A stretch of DNA of 64,000 bases from Bacteroidota bacterium (GCA_013390605.1 JACAUB010000001.1:4204675-4268674); one strand, 5' to 3'; counted from the first letter of the stretch, positions 24,601 to 33,726 are shown. Notes: generated from the letters alone by a model not told the origin. Made by a program: numbers and translations.

Positions 24601-24643
24601 GAGCCCATATTTTTCATTAAATTTACGGGCTCTTTAATTTTTA
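24601..24643 (+). terminator. Rho-independent terminator after the thioredoxin cluster
   Basis: GAGCCC (24601-24606) pairs with GGGCTC (24627-24632) and is followed by TTTAATTTTT. The loop is 20 nt. The position is 23 nt after the DUF2892 stop. Confidence 0.65.
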
Positions 24644-24673
24644 CTTCAGTAAACGTTTATTTCAAAAACTATT

Positions 24674-25060
24674 ATGACAACAAAGTATTTTATCACCTTA
24701 TTATTACTGCTTTCTTTTACGGTTCTAGCACAAGCTCAAAAAGTAATACCAGTAACTTCAAACGAAGTATCGAACCTGTTAGCGAAAGATAAAACATGGA
24801 TTGTACTGGATGTACGTACACCCGATGAGTTCAAAGAAGGTCATATTAAAAATGCCATCAATATTGATATCAATTCAGATGATGCCAACAAAAAAATTGA
24901 CAAACTCAATAAAAATGCCAAGTACATCGTTCATTGCCGTTCAAATCATAGAAGTGGTATTGCTGTAGCATATATGAATAAACATGGATTTAAGACCATT
25001 TATCAGATGATGGATGGCTTTTCGGGATGGAGTTCAGGCAATAAACCAATAGAAAAATAG
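24674..25060 (+). CDS. Exported rhodanese-domain protein
   Basis: 128 residues. The signal peptide is 1-22 (ends VLAQAQ), followed by one rhodanese domain with LDVRTPDEFKEGHI and active Cys88 in HCRSNHRSG. Rhodaneses move sulfane sulfur between thiols; this one acts outside the cytoplasm. The active loop CRSNHRS is normal length for a sulfur-transfer enzyme. It lies beside the thioredoxin cluster and 3.1 kb from the TusA/DsrE/Qmo-like operon, suggesting a link to periplasmic sulfur or thiosulfate handling (inference). Confidence 0.9.
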   Translation: MTTKYFITLLLLLSFTVLAQAQKVIPVTSNEVSNLLAKDKTWIVLDVRTPDEFKEGHIKNAINIDINSDDANKKIDKLNKNAKYIVHCRSNHRSGIAVAYMNKHGFKTIYQMMDGFSGWSSGNKPIEK

Positions 25061-25081
25061 TCTATCGCCTTTTTTCTATTG
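25047..25081 (+). terminator. Hairpin overlapping the end of the rhodanese gene
   Basis: An 11-bp perfect stem (25047-25057 and 25071-25081) with a 13-nt loop; the right arm begins with a T-run. It overlaps the rhodanese stop codon. A weak terminator is likely, although the stem is mostly A-T pairs. Confidence 0.5.
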
Positions 25082-25109
25082 ATTATACCTTCTTGTAATT
25101 CATTTTTCT

Positions 25110-25997
25110 ATGCCCGACTTCAGGCTAAAGGTCTTTTATACAGTAGCGCAAACACTAAACTTTAATAAAGCAGCCGAAAAGCTCTTTATCAGTCAGCCTG
25201 CTGTTACAAAACATATCCGTGAGTTGGAACAACATTTTGGCATTACCTTATTTGATCGGAAACATAAACATATTTCGCTCACCAAAGAAGGTGAAATCGT
25301 CAGACAATATGCGCAGAATATTTTTGAGCAGTATCAAAAGCTTGATTTTGAATTAAACCTGCTCAAAAATAAAACTGCAGGAACATTACGTATTGGCGCA
25401 AGTACCACAATTGCTCAGTATATCATTCCCCCTGTGTTAGCCGATTTCCATAAACGATTTCCTGAAGTTTCTCTCAATTTATATAATGCCAACTCTCTGG
25501 ATATTGAGCATTCACTCTTTGCCGGAAGTATAGATCTGGGAATCGTTGAAGGAATAAATATGAATACCGACTTGCGATATCTTCCATTTATGAAAGATGA
25601 GATTGTTCTTGTAACGAGTGTCAAAAACAAAAGGCTTAAAATGGATACAATCGCGTTAAAGGACCTGGAAAAGTTGCCGCTAATAATGAGAGAAGAGGGG
25701 TCGGGAACCTTTGATATTATTAAAAACACCCTTAGAAAATCAGGTTTTGAACCAACAAACTTAAAGATTGAGATGCAACTGGGGAGTACGGAGGCTATTA
25801 AAAACTATCTGCTCCATTCAAATACCTTTGCATTTTTATCCGTTTATAGTATTCGAACTGAACTATCCTCCGATAAACTACAAGTGATCGATATCAAAGA
25901 TTTAGAGATTAACCGGATACTATCGTTCACATATAAACAAGGACAGCCATTGCCTCTTGCTGAACTTTTTATTCAATTTGCCTCTTTGAACCAATAA
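25110..25997 (+). CDS. LysR-family transcriptional regulator (CysB/YeiE-like context)
   Basis: 295 residues. The N-terminal winged HTH is typical (FYTVAQTLNFNKAAEKLFISQPAVTKHI). A LysR effector domain follows with GTLRIGASTTIAQYIIPPVL. It lies directly upstream of a YeiH-like transporter on the same strand, the arrangement known for yeiE/yeiH. It probably activates that gene in response to a sulfur compound such as sulfite or cysteine-related ligands (inference). Confidence 0.9.
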   Translation: MPDFRLKVFYTVAQTLNFNKAAEKLFISQPAVTKHIRELEQHFGITLFDRKHKHISLTKEGEIVRQYAQNIFEQYQKLDFELNLLKNKTAGTLRIGASTTIAQYIIPPVLADFHKRFPEVSLNLYNANSLDIEHSLFAGSIDLGIVEGINMNTDLRYLPFMKDEIVLVTSVKNKRLKMDTIALKDLEKLPLIMREEGSGTFDIIKNTLRKSGFEPTNLKIEMQLGSTEAIKNYLLHSNTFAFLSVYSIRTELSSDKLQVIDIKDLEINRILSFTYKQGQPLPLAELFIQFASLNQ

Positions 25998-26084
25998 CCT
26001 TAGGTTATTTAACCACACTTTTTGTGATAATTCTATTAACATAAAACAGGCAATCTTTGTGCTCTAATTTAACAACACAAAGAA

Positions 26085-27014
26085 ATGATAACAAAATTGC
26101 CCCCAGTTACACAACAAGTATTATTTATCGTGATATTGGCATTATGTCTTACACCATTTATAACCCCTCCTGTAGCTCTATTGCTTGGACTTATCGTAGC
26201 TCAAACCATTGGGCATCCCTTCATTCATCTTAACCACAAAGCAACACAATGGTTATTGAAGATATCTGTAGTAGGGTTAGGTTTTGGTATGAATATTCAT
26301 CATGCTATTCAGGCAGGAAAAGAAGGTTTTACCTTTACACTGTTTTCAATAAGTTTAACACTAATAGTCGGCTTATTGTTAGGTCGATGGTTAAAGGTAG
26401 ATCATAAAACTGCATTTCTGATTTCGTGTGGAACAGCAATATGCGGTGGAAGCGCCATTGCTGCCATTTCACCCATTATTAAATCGAATGAAAAACAGAT
26501 TAGCGTTGCACTTGGTATTATTTTCATTCTCAACTCGGTGGCTTTATTTATATTTCCAGTGATTGGACATTGGTTTAGTATGAGCCAGCATCAGTTTGGA
26601 TTATGGAGTGCAATAGCCATTCATGATACCAGTTCGGTAGTAGGAGCTTCGGCAAAATATGGCAAAGAGGCTCTACAAATAGCGACAACAGTAAAACTTG
26701 AACGTACTTTGTGGATTATCCCCGTATCATTCGTCGCAGCTTTCATTTTTAAGAATAAAGAGAACACTGTTCAAATACCATACTTTATCATCTTCTTTGT
26801 TCTGGCAATGATCATTAGTACCTATCTACCAGATTTTCAGAAATTATATGCATCGATTGTAATAGGAGCCAAAAGTGGACTTAGTGTAACATTGTTTCTA
26901 ATTGGAGCCGGATTAAACTATATTATGATAAAAGCAGTTGGCAGAAAGCCATTAATTCAAGGCATCTTACTTTGGCTGCTCATTAGTATAATTGCCTTTA
27001 CCAGTATTATCTAA
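26085..27014 (+). CDS. YeiH-family putative sulfate/anion exporter
   Basis: 309 residues with about 9-10 TM helices. The signature SCGTAICGGSAIAAISPII and the later VKLERTLWIIPVSF and GAKSGLSVTLFLIGAGLN fit UPF0324/YeiH (Cons_hypoth698). The family is annotated as putative sulfate exporters and is often next to a LysR gene and sulfur metabolism genes, as here. Substrate is not certain. It lies 87 nt after the LysR stop; a near-match to the -7 element (AATCTTTG) precedes it. Confidence 0.87.
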   Translation: MITKLPPVTQQVLFIVILALCLTPFITPPVALLLGLIVAQTIGHPFIHLNHKATQWLLKISVVGLGFGMNIHHAIQAGKEGFTFTLFSISLTLIVGLLLGRWLKVDHKTAFLISCGTAICGGSAIAAISPIIKSNEKQISVALGIIFILNSVALFIFPVIGHWFSMSQHQFGLWSAIAIHDTSSVVGASAKYGKEALQIATTVKLERTLWIIPVSFVAAFIFKNKENTVQIPYFIIFFVLAMIISTYLPDFQKLYASIVIGAKSGLSVTLFLIGAGLNYIMIKAVGRKPLIQGILLWLLISIIAFTSII

Positions 27015-27229
27015 AATAAACCGCGTTCATTTTACAGTCTTCTCTCAAATTGAATACCCAATTTGGTCATTCTGCCATTAAAAAAACACATCACTCCCAC
27101 ATCAATTCAAATACACTCATAATACTGAGAAACTTATGAATAAGACAAATAGCTGATAACCATAAGAGAAAAATCTAGATATTCAATAATTGAATCCAAT
27201 TGAACATCAACTAAATTGACAAAGAATTG

Positions 27230-28033
27230 CTAATGAATCCCTCCTATCGAAAAGACATCAAAGCCATTCTCCTTGGCGGTTTGCATGGCCGCTTGATTTT
27301 GCATAATATGACCACCCCAATAATTAAAGTCGTACACATGTGGCGTTTTAAACCAACTATCTATATTCATTACAATCTGTATCTCTTTTGTTTCGCCTTT
27401 ATGAATAGAGAACCCTGAGTTTTTAAGACTAACATTAAAAAAGTTCTGTACAAAACCTGTAACCATACCAGTATTGTTACTACCTGAATAAGTTTGTCCA
27501 ATACCCATATGAAAGTTAAAAGGTGATTTCTGATTACTTCCATTTTTCCAGAAACCGTTTAACATCATGTAATGGTATCCTCCACCCATCATATCTGGCC
27601 AAGCCATATTTACTTCAGGAGGATTGACAAACCTGAAATTTATATTCTTCTCTTTATTAATGCCAAAGGTAAAACTAACGGAATCGTAATCGCCTGTATA
27701 AATATCATCTAATACATTCCAGGTAGTAGTTTGAGGCACAGCCTCATCTACATATTGAATATCTTTATCCTTATAAATGAGAAGATTTGTGCCATCTGAC
27801 TTATGCAAGATGACATCAGAAATAAAGTATTTAAGATCAGAAACTGAATACACATTTCCTGCTATATTAACATATTTCATGGTGTCTTTCACCATGGGCT
27901 GTCCATCAACATAGTGAACAAACTTCAATACAATTTTACCACTTTCCAATGTTGGAGTTCCTTGATCCTTCTTGCAACCCAGCATGGTTATAAAAGCAAC
28001 AAAAACAAAAACTATAATTTGATTTTTAGACAT
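27230..28033 (-). CDS. MbnP-like lipoprotein
   Basis: 267 residues. The lipobox is TMLGC with Cys20. The body matches the MbnP family: MAWPDMMGGGYHYMMLNGFW, HMGIGQTYSGS and a C-terminal GGHIMQNQAAMQTAKENGFD. MbnP partners MbnH in methanotroph copper-related systems, where a kynurenine-type Trp modification helps bind copper. No MbnH (diheme peroxidase-like) gene is in this window. It is convergent with yeiH and separate from the Qmo-like operon. Copper binding is inferred from family only. Confidence 0.83.
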   Translation of the reverse strand: MSKNQIIVFVFVAFITMLGCKKDQGTPTLESGKIVLKFVHYVDGQPMVKDTMKYVNIAGNVYSVSDLKYFISDVILHKSDGTNLLIYKDKDIQYVDEAVPQTTTWNVLDDIYTGDYDSVSFTFGINKEKNINFRFVNPPEVNMAWPDMMGGGYHYMMLNGFWKNGSNQKSPFNFHMGIGQTYSGSNNTGMVTGFVQNFFNVSLKNSGFSIHKGETKEIQIVMNIDSWFKTPHVYDFNYWGGHIMQNQAAMQTAKENGFDVFSIGGIH

Positions 28034-28215
28034 CTAAAAAGGTTGTATTAAGTTAAACAAGTTAATGTCGGATTTGCCATTATTTACATTCAATTGTTTC
28101 TGTAAAGATAATGCTTATAAATCTTTTTTTAATGACAAGGTTAAATGCATATCACATACTCGATTTATAATAGAGTAAATTAAGTGATCGAAATTTAGCT
28201 TGTATATATTGCTTG

Positions 28216-28659
28216 TTATTTCTGACGTTCAATTACATCATACAATAGGCCGGCTACATCCTCAACTATCTTATTACAAATAATTTTATGATGTATCCTT
28301 TCATCAACCTCAGATTTAGTGACGTGCCTCTCTAGCAATTCAGCACAAACGCTTGTCCCATGAATTTCTTCAAACAAATAGTTTAACTCCCGAACTTTTT
28401 CGTAGGCCGCAAGTTTTGTATCCATATCTTGCGGATCTGTATTCCCACTTGCCAATCCAAGTACCATAAATCCACCGGTAACAGCACCACACTTCTGACG
28501 CAACCGCCCCATTCCACCTCCAAAAGTTGACGAAATAAGCTTGGCAGTATTCTCATCAAGATTATACTGATTGGCGAAAGTGAGTAGGATGGATTGCGAA
28601 CAAGCATATCCCTCGTTAAATAAGGATAGTGCTTTATCTATCGTCTCTTGTTTATTCAT
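28216..28659 (-). CDS. C_GCAxxG_C_C family redox protein
   Basis: 147 residues with the family pattern: ACSQSILL, then GGGMGRLRQKCGAVTGGFMVLG, then C in VCAELL and ICNK. These proteins carry conserved cysteines and occur in anaerobe redox and metal reduction clusters. It is the last gene downstream of the QmoC-like gene, after a 59-nt gap with a hairpin. It could accept electrons from the complex or bind a metal cluster (inference). Confidence 0.87.
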   Translation of the reverse strand: MNKQETIDKALSLFNEGYACSQSILLTFANQYNLDENTAKLISSTFGGGMGRLRQKCGAVTGGFMVLGLASGNTDPQDMDTKLAAYEKVRELNYLFEEIHGTSVCAELLERHVTKSEVDERIHHKIICNKIVEDVAGLLYDVIERQK

Positions 28660-28680
28660 TAATATATACGATTAAAGTTA

Positions 28681-28710
28681 GAGGATGATTCAAAATTTTG
28701 AAACACCCTC
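28681..28710 (-). terminator. Hairpin between the QmoC-like and C_GCAxxG genes
   Basis: A near-perfect 15-bp stem (one mismatch, one wobble) built on the 14-bp palindrome at 28689-28702. It lies 8 nt after the QmoC-like stop on the minus strand. The following T-tract is weak, so it may lower rather than stop transcription into the last gene, or stabilise the upstream mRNA. Confidence 0.5.
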
Positions 28711-28718
28711 ATATAAAA

Positions 28719-29771
28719 TTATCGGTCTGCCTCAATTAGTTTAGCAAAATACATAGCAAATGAACGATACAAAAAGTGTGTCCACTTACCAAATGGGACA
28801 ATGATCAAAGCCCATTGTACTAAAACAATCATGTGCAATAAATAAATCCAGATATTGTGTTGCAATAAATCTAAATCGATAAATGCACGAACAATTAGTG
28901 CCGTTAATCCCATCAGTAAAAGCCATATTACAAAGAACCAGTCAGAAGGCTGAGAAAATTTACTTATCTCCTTATTCTTTTTGATTCTACTTCTTACAAA
29001 GTCGAAAGTTACCACAAATATAATAGCACTTTCAACATAACCAAGTATAATAATAAAAAGGTTTTGCGAAGAAAACCAATCTAAAAAGACAGTTGTAAAA
29101 AGCAACAAGAGATAGCCAAGTACGAGTATTAAATGCTCAAACCACCTAAATTGATTATTATCGCAACCTAACGATCTTTTTTGTGTAAACATGTGAACCA
29201 ATAGGTCCCAAGTACTTTTCAAATATGTGATAAAAGAAACCTTAATACCCGGTTTGATAATTACAAACCACCACATGCGAATAATATTAGGCAACAAAAT
29301 CAAAGTAAAGACTGAACCGATAGCAATCATTTCGAAATTATGGCCAGCATGCATTATGGTCTCTAAATTGAAAGCCGTATTAAAAGCAAAAACTATTACG
29401 CCAATGGCGGCAAGTAAGAAAGCTACAATACTTATTGGTAATGATTTATACAATAGCCCTGATAAACCCGTCCAATCGTATTTGGAGGTAAGCCACCTTC
29501 TGAGCGACATCATTAGTTCGCCGGGATTCGCTGTCTGTGGGCAGTGTGCAGAGCATTCGCCACAGTAGTAACATAACCAGGGCTTCAATGAAGACTTCAA
29601 ATCATCTTCTAACCCTAACACACTACAACGCACCATTTCTCTTGGGAAAGAATCTTCGGGCGTGGATAAAGAACAAACAGCCGTACATGTACCACAGTTA
29701 TAACATGCATTAAAATCAATTGCACCATATGCTTTTAATGCTTCTCCGAATTTTGGATCAATACTTGCCAT
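28719..29771 (-). CDS. QmoC-like subunit: HdrC ferredoxin domain fused to a quinone-site membrane domain
   Basis: 350 residues. Two 4Fe-4S motifs are at C23/26/29/33 (CYNCGTCTAVC) and C67/70/73/77 (CYYCGECSAHCP). From about residue 108 there are six TM helices with conserved His residues, as in HdrE/NarI-type membrane anchors. QmoC is the membrane subunit that links the complex to the quinone pool. The start overlaps the winged-helix stop by 1 nt (TAATG). With the A- and B-like flavoproteins upstream, this completes a Qmo-type complex. No aprBA or sat gene is next to it. Confidence 0.88.
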   Translation of the reverse strand: MASIDPKFGEALKAYGAIDFNACYNCGTCTAVCSLSTPEDSFPREMVRCSVLGLEDDLKSSLKPWLCYYCGECSAHCPQTANPGELMMSLRRWLTSKYDWTGLSGLLYKSLPISIVAFLLAAIGVIVFAFNTAFNLETIMHAGHNFEMIAIGSVFTLILLPNIIRMWWFVIIKPGIKVSFITYLKSTWDLLVHMFTQKRSLGCDNNQFRWFEHLILVLGYLLLLFTTVFLDWFSSQNLFIIILGYVESAIIFVVTFDFVRSRIKKNKEISKFSQPSDWFFVIWLLLMGLTALIVRAFIDLDLLQHNIWIYLLHMIVLVQWALIIVPFGKWTHFLYRSFAMYFAKLIEADR

Positions 29772-30049
29772 TATTTCTTCAGTTTATAGGTAAAGTATTC
29801 ATCCATATCATCGACTTCTCCAGTTTGAACAAAACCATACTTTATCAACGACATCAAGTAGTAAACGACATCCGGTTTTGACATATTCAGTTTTTGTGTC
29901 AGTTGATCAATGGTTAAATCGCTCTCCTTTAAAGCATCCAGGATCGCTTTCTTTATTCCGTTAAATTCCTTCAAATTATCTTTTACCACCTGCGAAACCT
30001 CTCGTTTCTCTCTTAAATATTTTGCAGTCTTACCTTTTTCAACTTCCAT
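29771..30049 (-). CDS. Small winged-helix protein inserted in the Qmo-like operon
   Basis: 92 residues, rich in Lys/Glu, with a winged-helix pattern (LKESDLTIDQLTQKLNMSKPDVVYYLMSLIKY). There is no Cys and no membrane helix. It lies between the QmoB- and QmoC-like genes, overlapping the latter by 1 nt. It could be a local regulator, or a structural adaptor as described for small HTH-like subunits in some Hdr-type operons. The conserved location would distinguish these options. No specific family name is claimed. Confidence 0.75.
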   Translation of the reverse strand: MEVEKGKTAKYLREKREVSQVVKDNLKEFNGIKKAILDALKESDLTIDQLTQKLNMSKPDVVYYLMSLIKYGFVQTGEVDDMDEYFTYKLKK

Positions 30050-30077
30050 CTTTACCTTTTTTTATTCAGAAACTACA

Positions 30078-32009
30078 TTAATCGTGAGCCAATGCATCAA
30101 TCATGCTTTCTATCTCACTGTTTGAAAAAGCAATCAAATCAATAGCATCAGTCGGACATACCGGTAAACACATTCCACAACCTTTGCACACCGAGTTATT
30201 AATCAATGCAACTGGTTTAGAAGCTTCGTCTGACATACTGATTGCATCAAACGGACATGCTTTTGAGCAAGCATCACATCCTATACATAAATCCGAATCA
30301 ACCTCTGCAACAATAGGCTCAGTTTCCAAAACGCCTTTACTTACATAAGAGAAAGATTTGGTAGCTGCCGATAGTGCTGAATTAACAGATTCCATAATAT
30401 TCTTGGGTCCCTGACAGGTTCCACAAATTGTTACACCATCAATTACGGTTTCCACAGGACGTAATTTCATGTGTATTTCATTAAAAAACTTGTCCCGACC
30501 TTTTGGTAATTTAAAGAGCGTACCCACCGAATTATCCGCACGTGGAACCATGCCTGTTACCAGCACGACTAAATCGGCTTCAAGCTCCATCTCTTTCCCG
30601 GCAGTCAAAGTATCATTGATCTTTACAATCGTTTTATTGCCTTCTTTAACAACTTTGGGTGGAGCATCTTCATAAGATTGCAAGTAGATATCACCCTGTT
30701 TAGAAGATTCTGCGTACAAAACCTCTTGTTTACCATAAGTTCTAATCCCACGGGTAAAATGATAGTTATAAATATTGCTGAACTTCTTCTTCACCATTAC
30801 AGCAGTATGGATGGTTGAGGTGCAACAATAACGAGAACAATATTTATTTTCTCCCTCTTCTTGTCGACTTCCAACGCAATAGATATAAGCAATATTTTTG
30901 ACCTCTTTCCCCTTAAACATCAATTGCTGATCACTTAGTTCGATCATTCGTTTGAATTGAGGTAATGTCACTACATTTTCAATCGCACCATACCCAAATT
31001 CACCATCTACAGGCAAATATGAATCAAAGCCTGTGGCCATCAATACTGAACCAACATTCAATTCTACAAATTCTTCTTTTTGTGAGAAATCAATAGCAGA
31101 GCATACCTTTTCACAGTTTCCACAATGTGTACAATTTTTGATATCAATAACGGGTGATTGAGGTACAGCATCAGGATCATTTTGATAGATAGCTTTACGA
31201 ACGGTAGTACCAAAGTTAAAATCATCATTAACTTCTACCGGACAAACAGCTACTGCTCTCTGAACAGCCGATGGCTCAACATTTGCACTAAAATATCGGG
31301 GCGTTATCTTAATTTTCAATTTAAAATCCCCAATACTACCTGAATTGGTAATGACCTCAGATCCTGTATAAAACATTACATTCTGACGTTTTATTAAGTC
31401 GTCATAGAGTTTGGTTACCAACTCTTTCCCAGTTTCATTTGTAGTAAATAATTCGCCCCACTGAGCAACTCTTCCACCAATAAAATGTTCTCTCTCTATG
31501 ATATGAACAGGACAATCCATGTTTGATAATGCAATGGCAGCCTTCATACCGGCAACACCTCCCCCAATGATAGCTACAGCCTTTTGGGCAACAATTTTAT
31601 TAGGCTCAAGCGATTCGGCAAAACGATCTTTAGCAATGGCAGCCTTAACAATATGTATTGCCTTTTCAGTAGCTCCTACCTTATCGTCAGAGTGAGCCCA
31701 CGATACCTGTTCGCGAATATTGGCATGAACATAATTGTATTTATTTAAACAGGCTCTTTCACAGACATTTCTAAATGTAGTCAGATGAAGTTTAGGAGAA
31801 CATGAAGCTACAACAACACCATCCAGATCATTGTTTTTTATATCATCAACCATGTCTTTCTGATTCGAATCAGAACAGGCAAACATGGTAGTTTTAGCTA
31901 ACAAAACACCATCCTCATTTTCAACAGCTTGTCTTACTTTTTCAACATCAACATAATCAGAAATGTTTCCGCCACAGTGGCAAACATAAACACCTATTTT
32001 CTTTTTCAT
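30078..32009 (-). CDS. QmoB/HdrA-like FAD and multi-4Fe-4S subunit
   Basis: 643 residues. The N-terminal HdrA module has CHCGGNI (C10, C12), C70, C83 and C87. FAD site AIIGGGVAGMKAA is at 147-158. A 4Fe-4S motif is at C293/296/299/303 (CTHCGNCEKVC). C391 and C395-396 follow, and two C-terminal motifs are at C575/578/581/585 and C608/611/614/618. Such HdrA-type flavoproteins can split or merge electrons. It overlaps the QmoA-like gene by 4 nt. In sulfate reducers QmoAB pass electrons between AprAB and quinone; here the soluble partner is unknown and could be a sulfur carrier system (inference). Confidence 0.88.
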   Translation of the reverse strand: MKKKIGVYVCHCGGNISDYVDVEKVRQAVENEDGVLLAKTTMFACSDSNQKDMVDDIKNNDLDGVVVASCSPKLHLTTFRNVCERACLNKYNYVHANIREQVSWAHSDDKVGATEKAIHIVKAAIAKDRFAESLEPNKIVAQKAVAIIGGGVAGMKAAIALSNMDCPVHIIEREHFIGGRVAQWGELFTTNETGKELVTKLYDDLIKRQNVMFYTGSEVITNSGSIGDFKLKIKITPRYFSANVEPSAVQRAVAVCPVEVNDDFNFGTTVRKAIYQNDPDAVPQSPVIDIKNCTHCGNCEKVCSAIDFSQKEEFVELNVGSVLMATGFDSYLPVDGEFGYGAIENVVTLPQFKRMIELSDQQLMFKGKEVKNIAYIYCVGSRQEEGENKYCSRYCCTSTIHTAVMVKKKFSNIYNYHFTRGIRTYGKQEVLYAESSKQGDIYLQSYEDAPPKVVKEGNKTIVKINDTLTAGKEMELEADLVVLVTGMVPRADNSVGTLFKLPKGRDKFFNEIHMKLRPVETVIDGVTICGTCQGPKNIMESVNSALSAATKSFSYVSKGVLETEPIVAEVDSDLCIGCDACSKACPFDAISMSDEASKPVALINNSVCKGCGMCLPVCPTDAIDLIAFSNSEIESMIDALAHD

Positions 32010-33307
32010 TTGTTCTGGATTAAATAACTGATAGCTTCGGATGATGCTGATCCTGCCGAAAGAATTGAGTCTGGAATATCCATCGGACCCGAAGCTGTTC
32101 CTGCAACAAAAACGCCGTCAATACTTGTTCTGGATGGGCTCTCCAAAGATTCTGCCTGATAGATAAACTTGTAGGGATCGAGTTTTAATTCATCAGCCTT
32201 AAACAATTTAGCCGCATCCTGATTAGGGAGAACCCCAACTGAAAGGATGACCATATCATGCTCTGTTTCTTTGACAACACCTTCATTAATATCCTCATAC
32301 CGTAACATGAGGTTTCCATTCTCTTTTTCCGAAATCTTGCCAATTTTTCCTTTAACAAAATTCACGCCCATCCCCTTAGCCTGTTGGTAAAACTCTTCAA
32401 AACCTTTACCAAACGATCTAATATTTATATAATATATAGTTACATCTGCCATTGGGAGAGCACCCATTAGTAATTGTGATTGTTTAATAGAATACATACA
32501 GCAGATTTGCGAGCAGATTGGATTGCCGACAGAAGCATCTCGCGATCCGGCACAAAGCACATAAGCAATCTTATCCGGCACTTTTCCATCACCCGGTCTT
32601 AAAACAGTATTGAATGGACGTGTCGGGGCCAATTCTCGTTCCATTTGCATAGCGGTAATCACATTTTTATAGAGCCCATATCCATATCGTGGAATCATAA
32701 GTGGGTCGAACAATTTAAACCCGGTAGCCAGAATAACCGTCTTTATGTTTATCTGTAATTCTTCTGTTTCCTGTGTGAAATCAATACAATTAGTAGGACA
32801 AGCCTTCTCGCAGGCACCACACAGTACACAATTTTCAATGTCTATGGCAGCCGCTTTAGGACTAGCAATACTAAAAGGTATAAATACAGCTTTTCGCCCA
32901 ACCAAATCAAACTGATATTGGTCGCGAACATTAACAGGACAAGCTTTTTCGCAAAGTTGACAAGCCGTACAATCTTCAACTACAACATAACGAGGCTTCT
33001 TTATAATGGTAGCCTCAAAATTATTCTCACTGATCTTATTGATTTTACCTACTTCGCTACTTGTAAAAATGGTGATATTTGCGTGCCTCGAAATTTCCGA
33101 AACCTTAGGTGTGGTTATGCATGCTGCACAATCCAATGTTGGAAAAACCTTACTCAACAAAATCATTTTACCACCGATAGACAATTCTTTTTCGATCAGT
33201 AAAACTTTAAAACCATTATTGGCTAAATTTAATGCCGCCTCGCCGCCTGCAATGCCGCCACCAACAACAAGTGCATCAAACGAACTCCCTTTTAATTGAC
33301 CACTCAT
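32006..33307 (-). CDS. QmoA/HdrA-like FAD and 4Fe-4S subunit
   Basis: 433 residues. FAD site VVGGGIAGGEAALNLAN is at 14-30. HdrA-type Cys60 and Cys63 are in DCAACITTPKVSE, the typical loop near the flavin. Two ferredoxin motifs are at C113/116/119/123 (CTACQLCEKAC) and C160/163/166/170 (CVLCGACEKAC). It is the shorter QmoA-type flavoprotein and precedes the QmoB-like gene with a 4-nt overlap. The MvhD-like gene ends 2 nt before its start. It probably forms a soluble core with QmoB-like. Confidence 0.88.
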   Translation of the reverse strand: MSGQLKGSSFDALVVGGGIAGGEAALNLANNGFKVLLIEKELSIGGKMILLSKVFPTLDCAACITTPKVSEISRHANITIFTSSEVGKINKISENNFEATIIKKPRYVVVEDCTACQLCEKACPVNVRDQYQFDLVGRKAVFIPFSIASPKAAAIDIENCVLCGACEKACPTNCIDFTQETEELQINIKTVILATGFKLFDPLMIPRYGYGLYKNVITAMQMERELAPTRPFNTVLRPGDGKVPDKIAYVLCAGSRDASVGNPICSQICCMYSIKQSQLLMGALPMADVTIYYINIRSFGKGFEEFYQQAKGMGVNFVKGKIGKISEKENGNLMLRYEDINEGVVKETEHDMVILSVGVLPNQDAAKLFKADELKLDPYKFIYQAESLESPSRTSIDGVFVAGTASGPMDIPDSILSAGSASSEAISYLIQNK

Positions 33308-33309
33308 TC

Positions 33310-33717
33310 TTACGAGTTTGAATTTTTTAATAAATATTCATTAAAGCTTTTGATCTGCTTTACAAAAGATTCGCTACACACCGAGCAGAGGGCAGCCATT
33401 CGTAAACGTGCAGGCTCAATCGTTTTTAACTTCATTAATTCATGTGTACGACGTACCAATTCACCTGTTTTTTCTGTACACGATTCTCCAAAGACACAAT
33501 CGCTTCCGTCAGCAGCAATAAATACTCCATCAAATCCTTTTTCATACGCATGTAAAATCCATCTCGATTTTATACCACTCGAACAGGGTAGTTTAATTGT
33601 ATATACAGTAGGTGGATAATGCAGTTTAAGCAATCCCGCCATATCAATGGCGGGATCGGATATTTTCTCAGTAGAAAAGACTAATATTTTAGCACTTTTC
33701 TTGATTCTTTCAGCCAT
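33310..33717 (-). CDS. MvhD/FlpD-like electron transfer protein (reduced cysteine set)
   Basis: 135 residues of the MvhD/FlpD fold: LPCSSGIKSRWILHAYEKGFDGV (C45), GSDCVFGESC (C74, C80) and ALCSVCSESF (C111, C114). MvhD binds a 2Fe-2S cluster and hands electrons to HdrA. The N-terminal CCNWC-type motif of classical MvhD is replaced by a sequence without cysteine at about 14-20, so some cluster ligands may differ. Location directly before the QmoA-like gene (2-nt gap) supports docking to that subunit. Confidence 0.83.
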   Translation of the reverse strand: MAERIKKSAKILVFSTEKISDPAIDMAGLLKLHYPPTVYTIKLPCSSGIKSRWILHAYEKGFDGVFIAADGSDCVFGESCTEKTGELVRRTHELMKLKTIEPARLRMAALCSVCSESFVKQIKSFNEYLLKNSNS

Positions 33718-33726
33718 ATTGGTTGG

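Noticed and set aside
24547..24792. 81-codon plus-strand frame across the terminator and the start of the rhodanese gene
   Set aside because: It crosses a terminator hairpin and overlaps the DUF2892 end and the rhodanese signal peptide in another frame.
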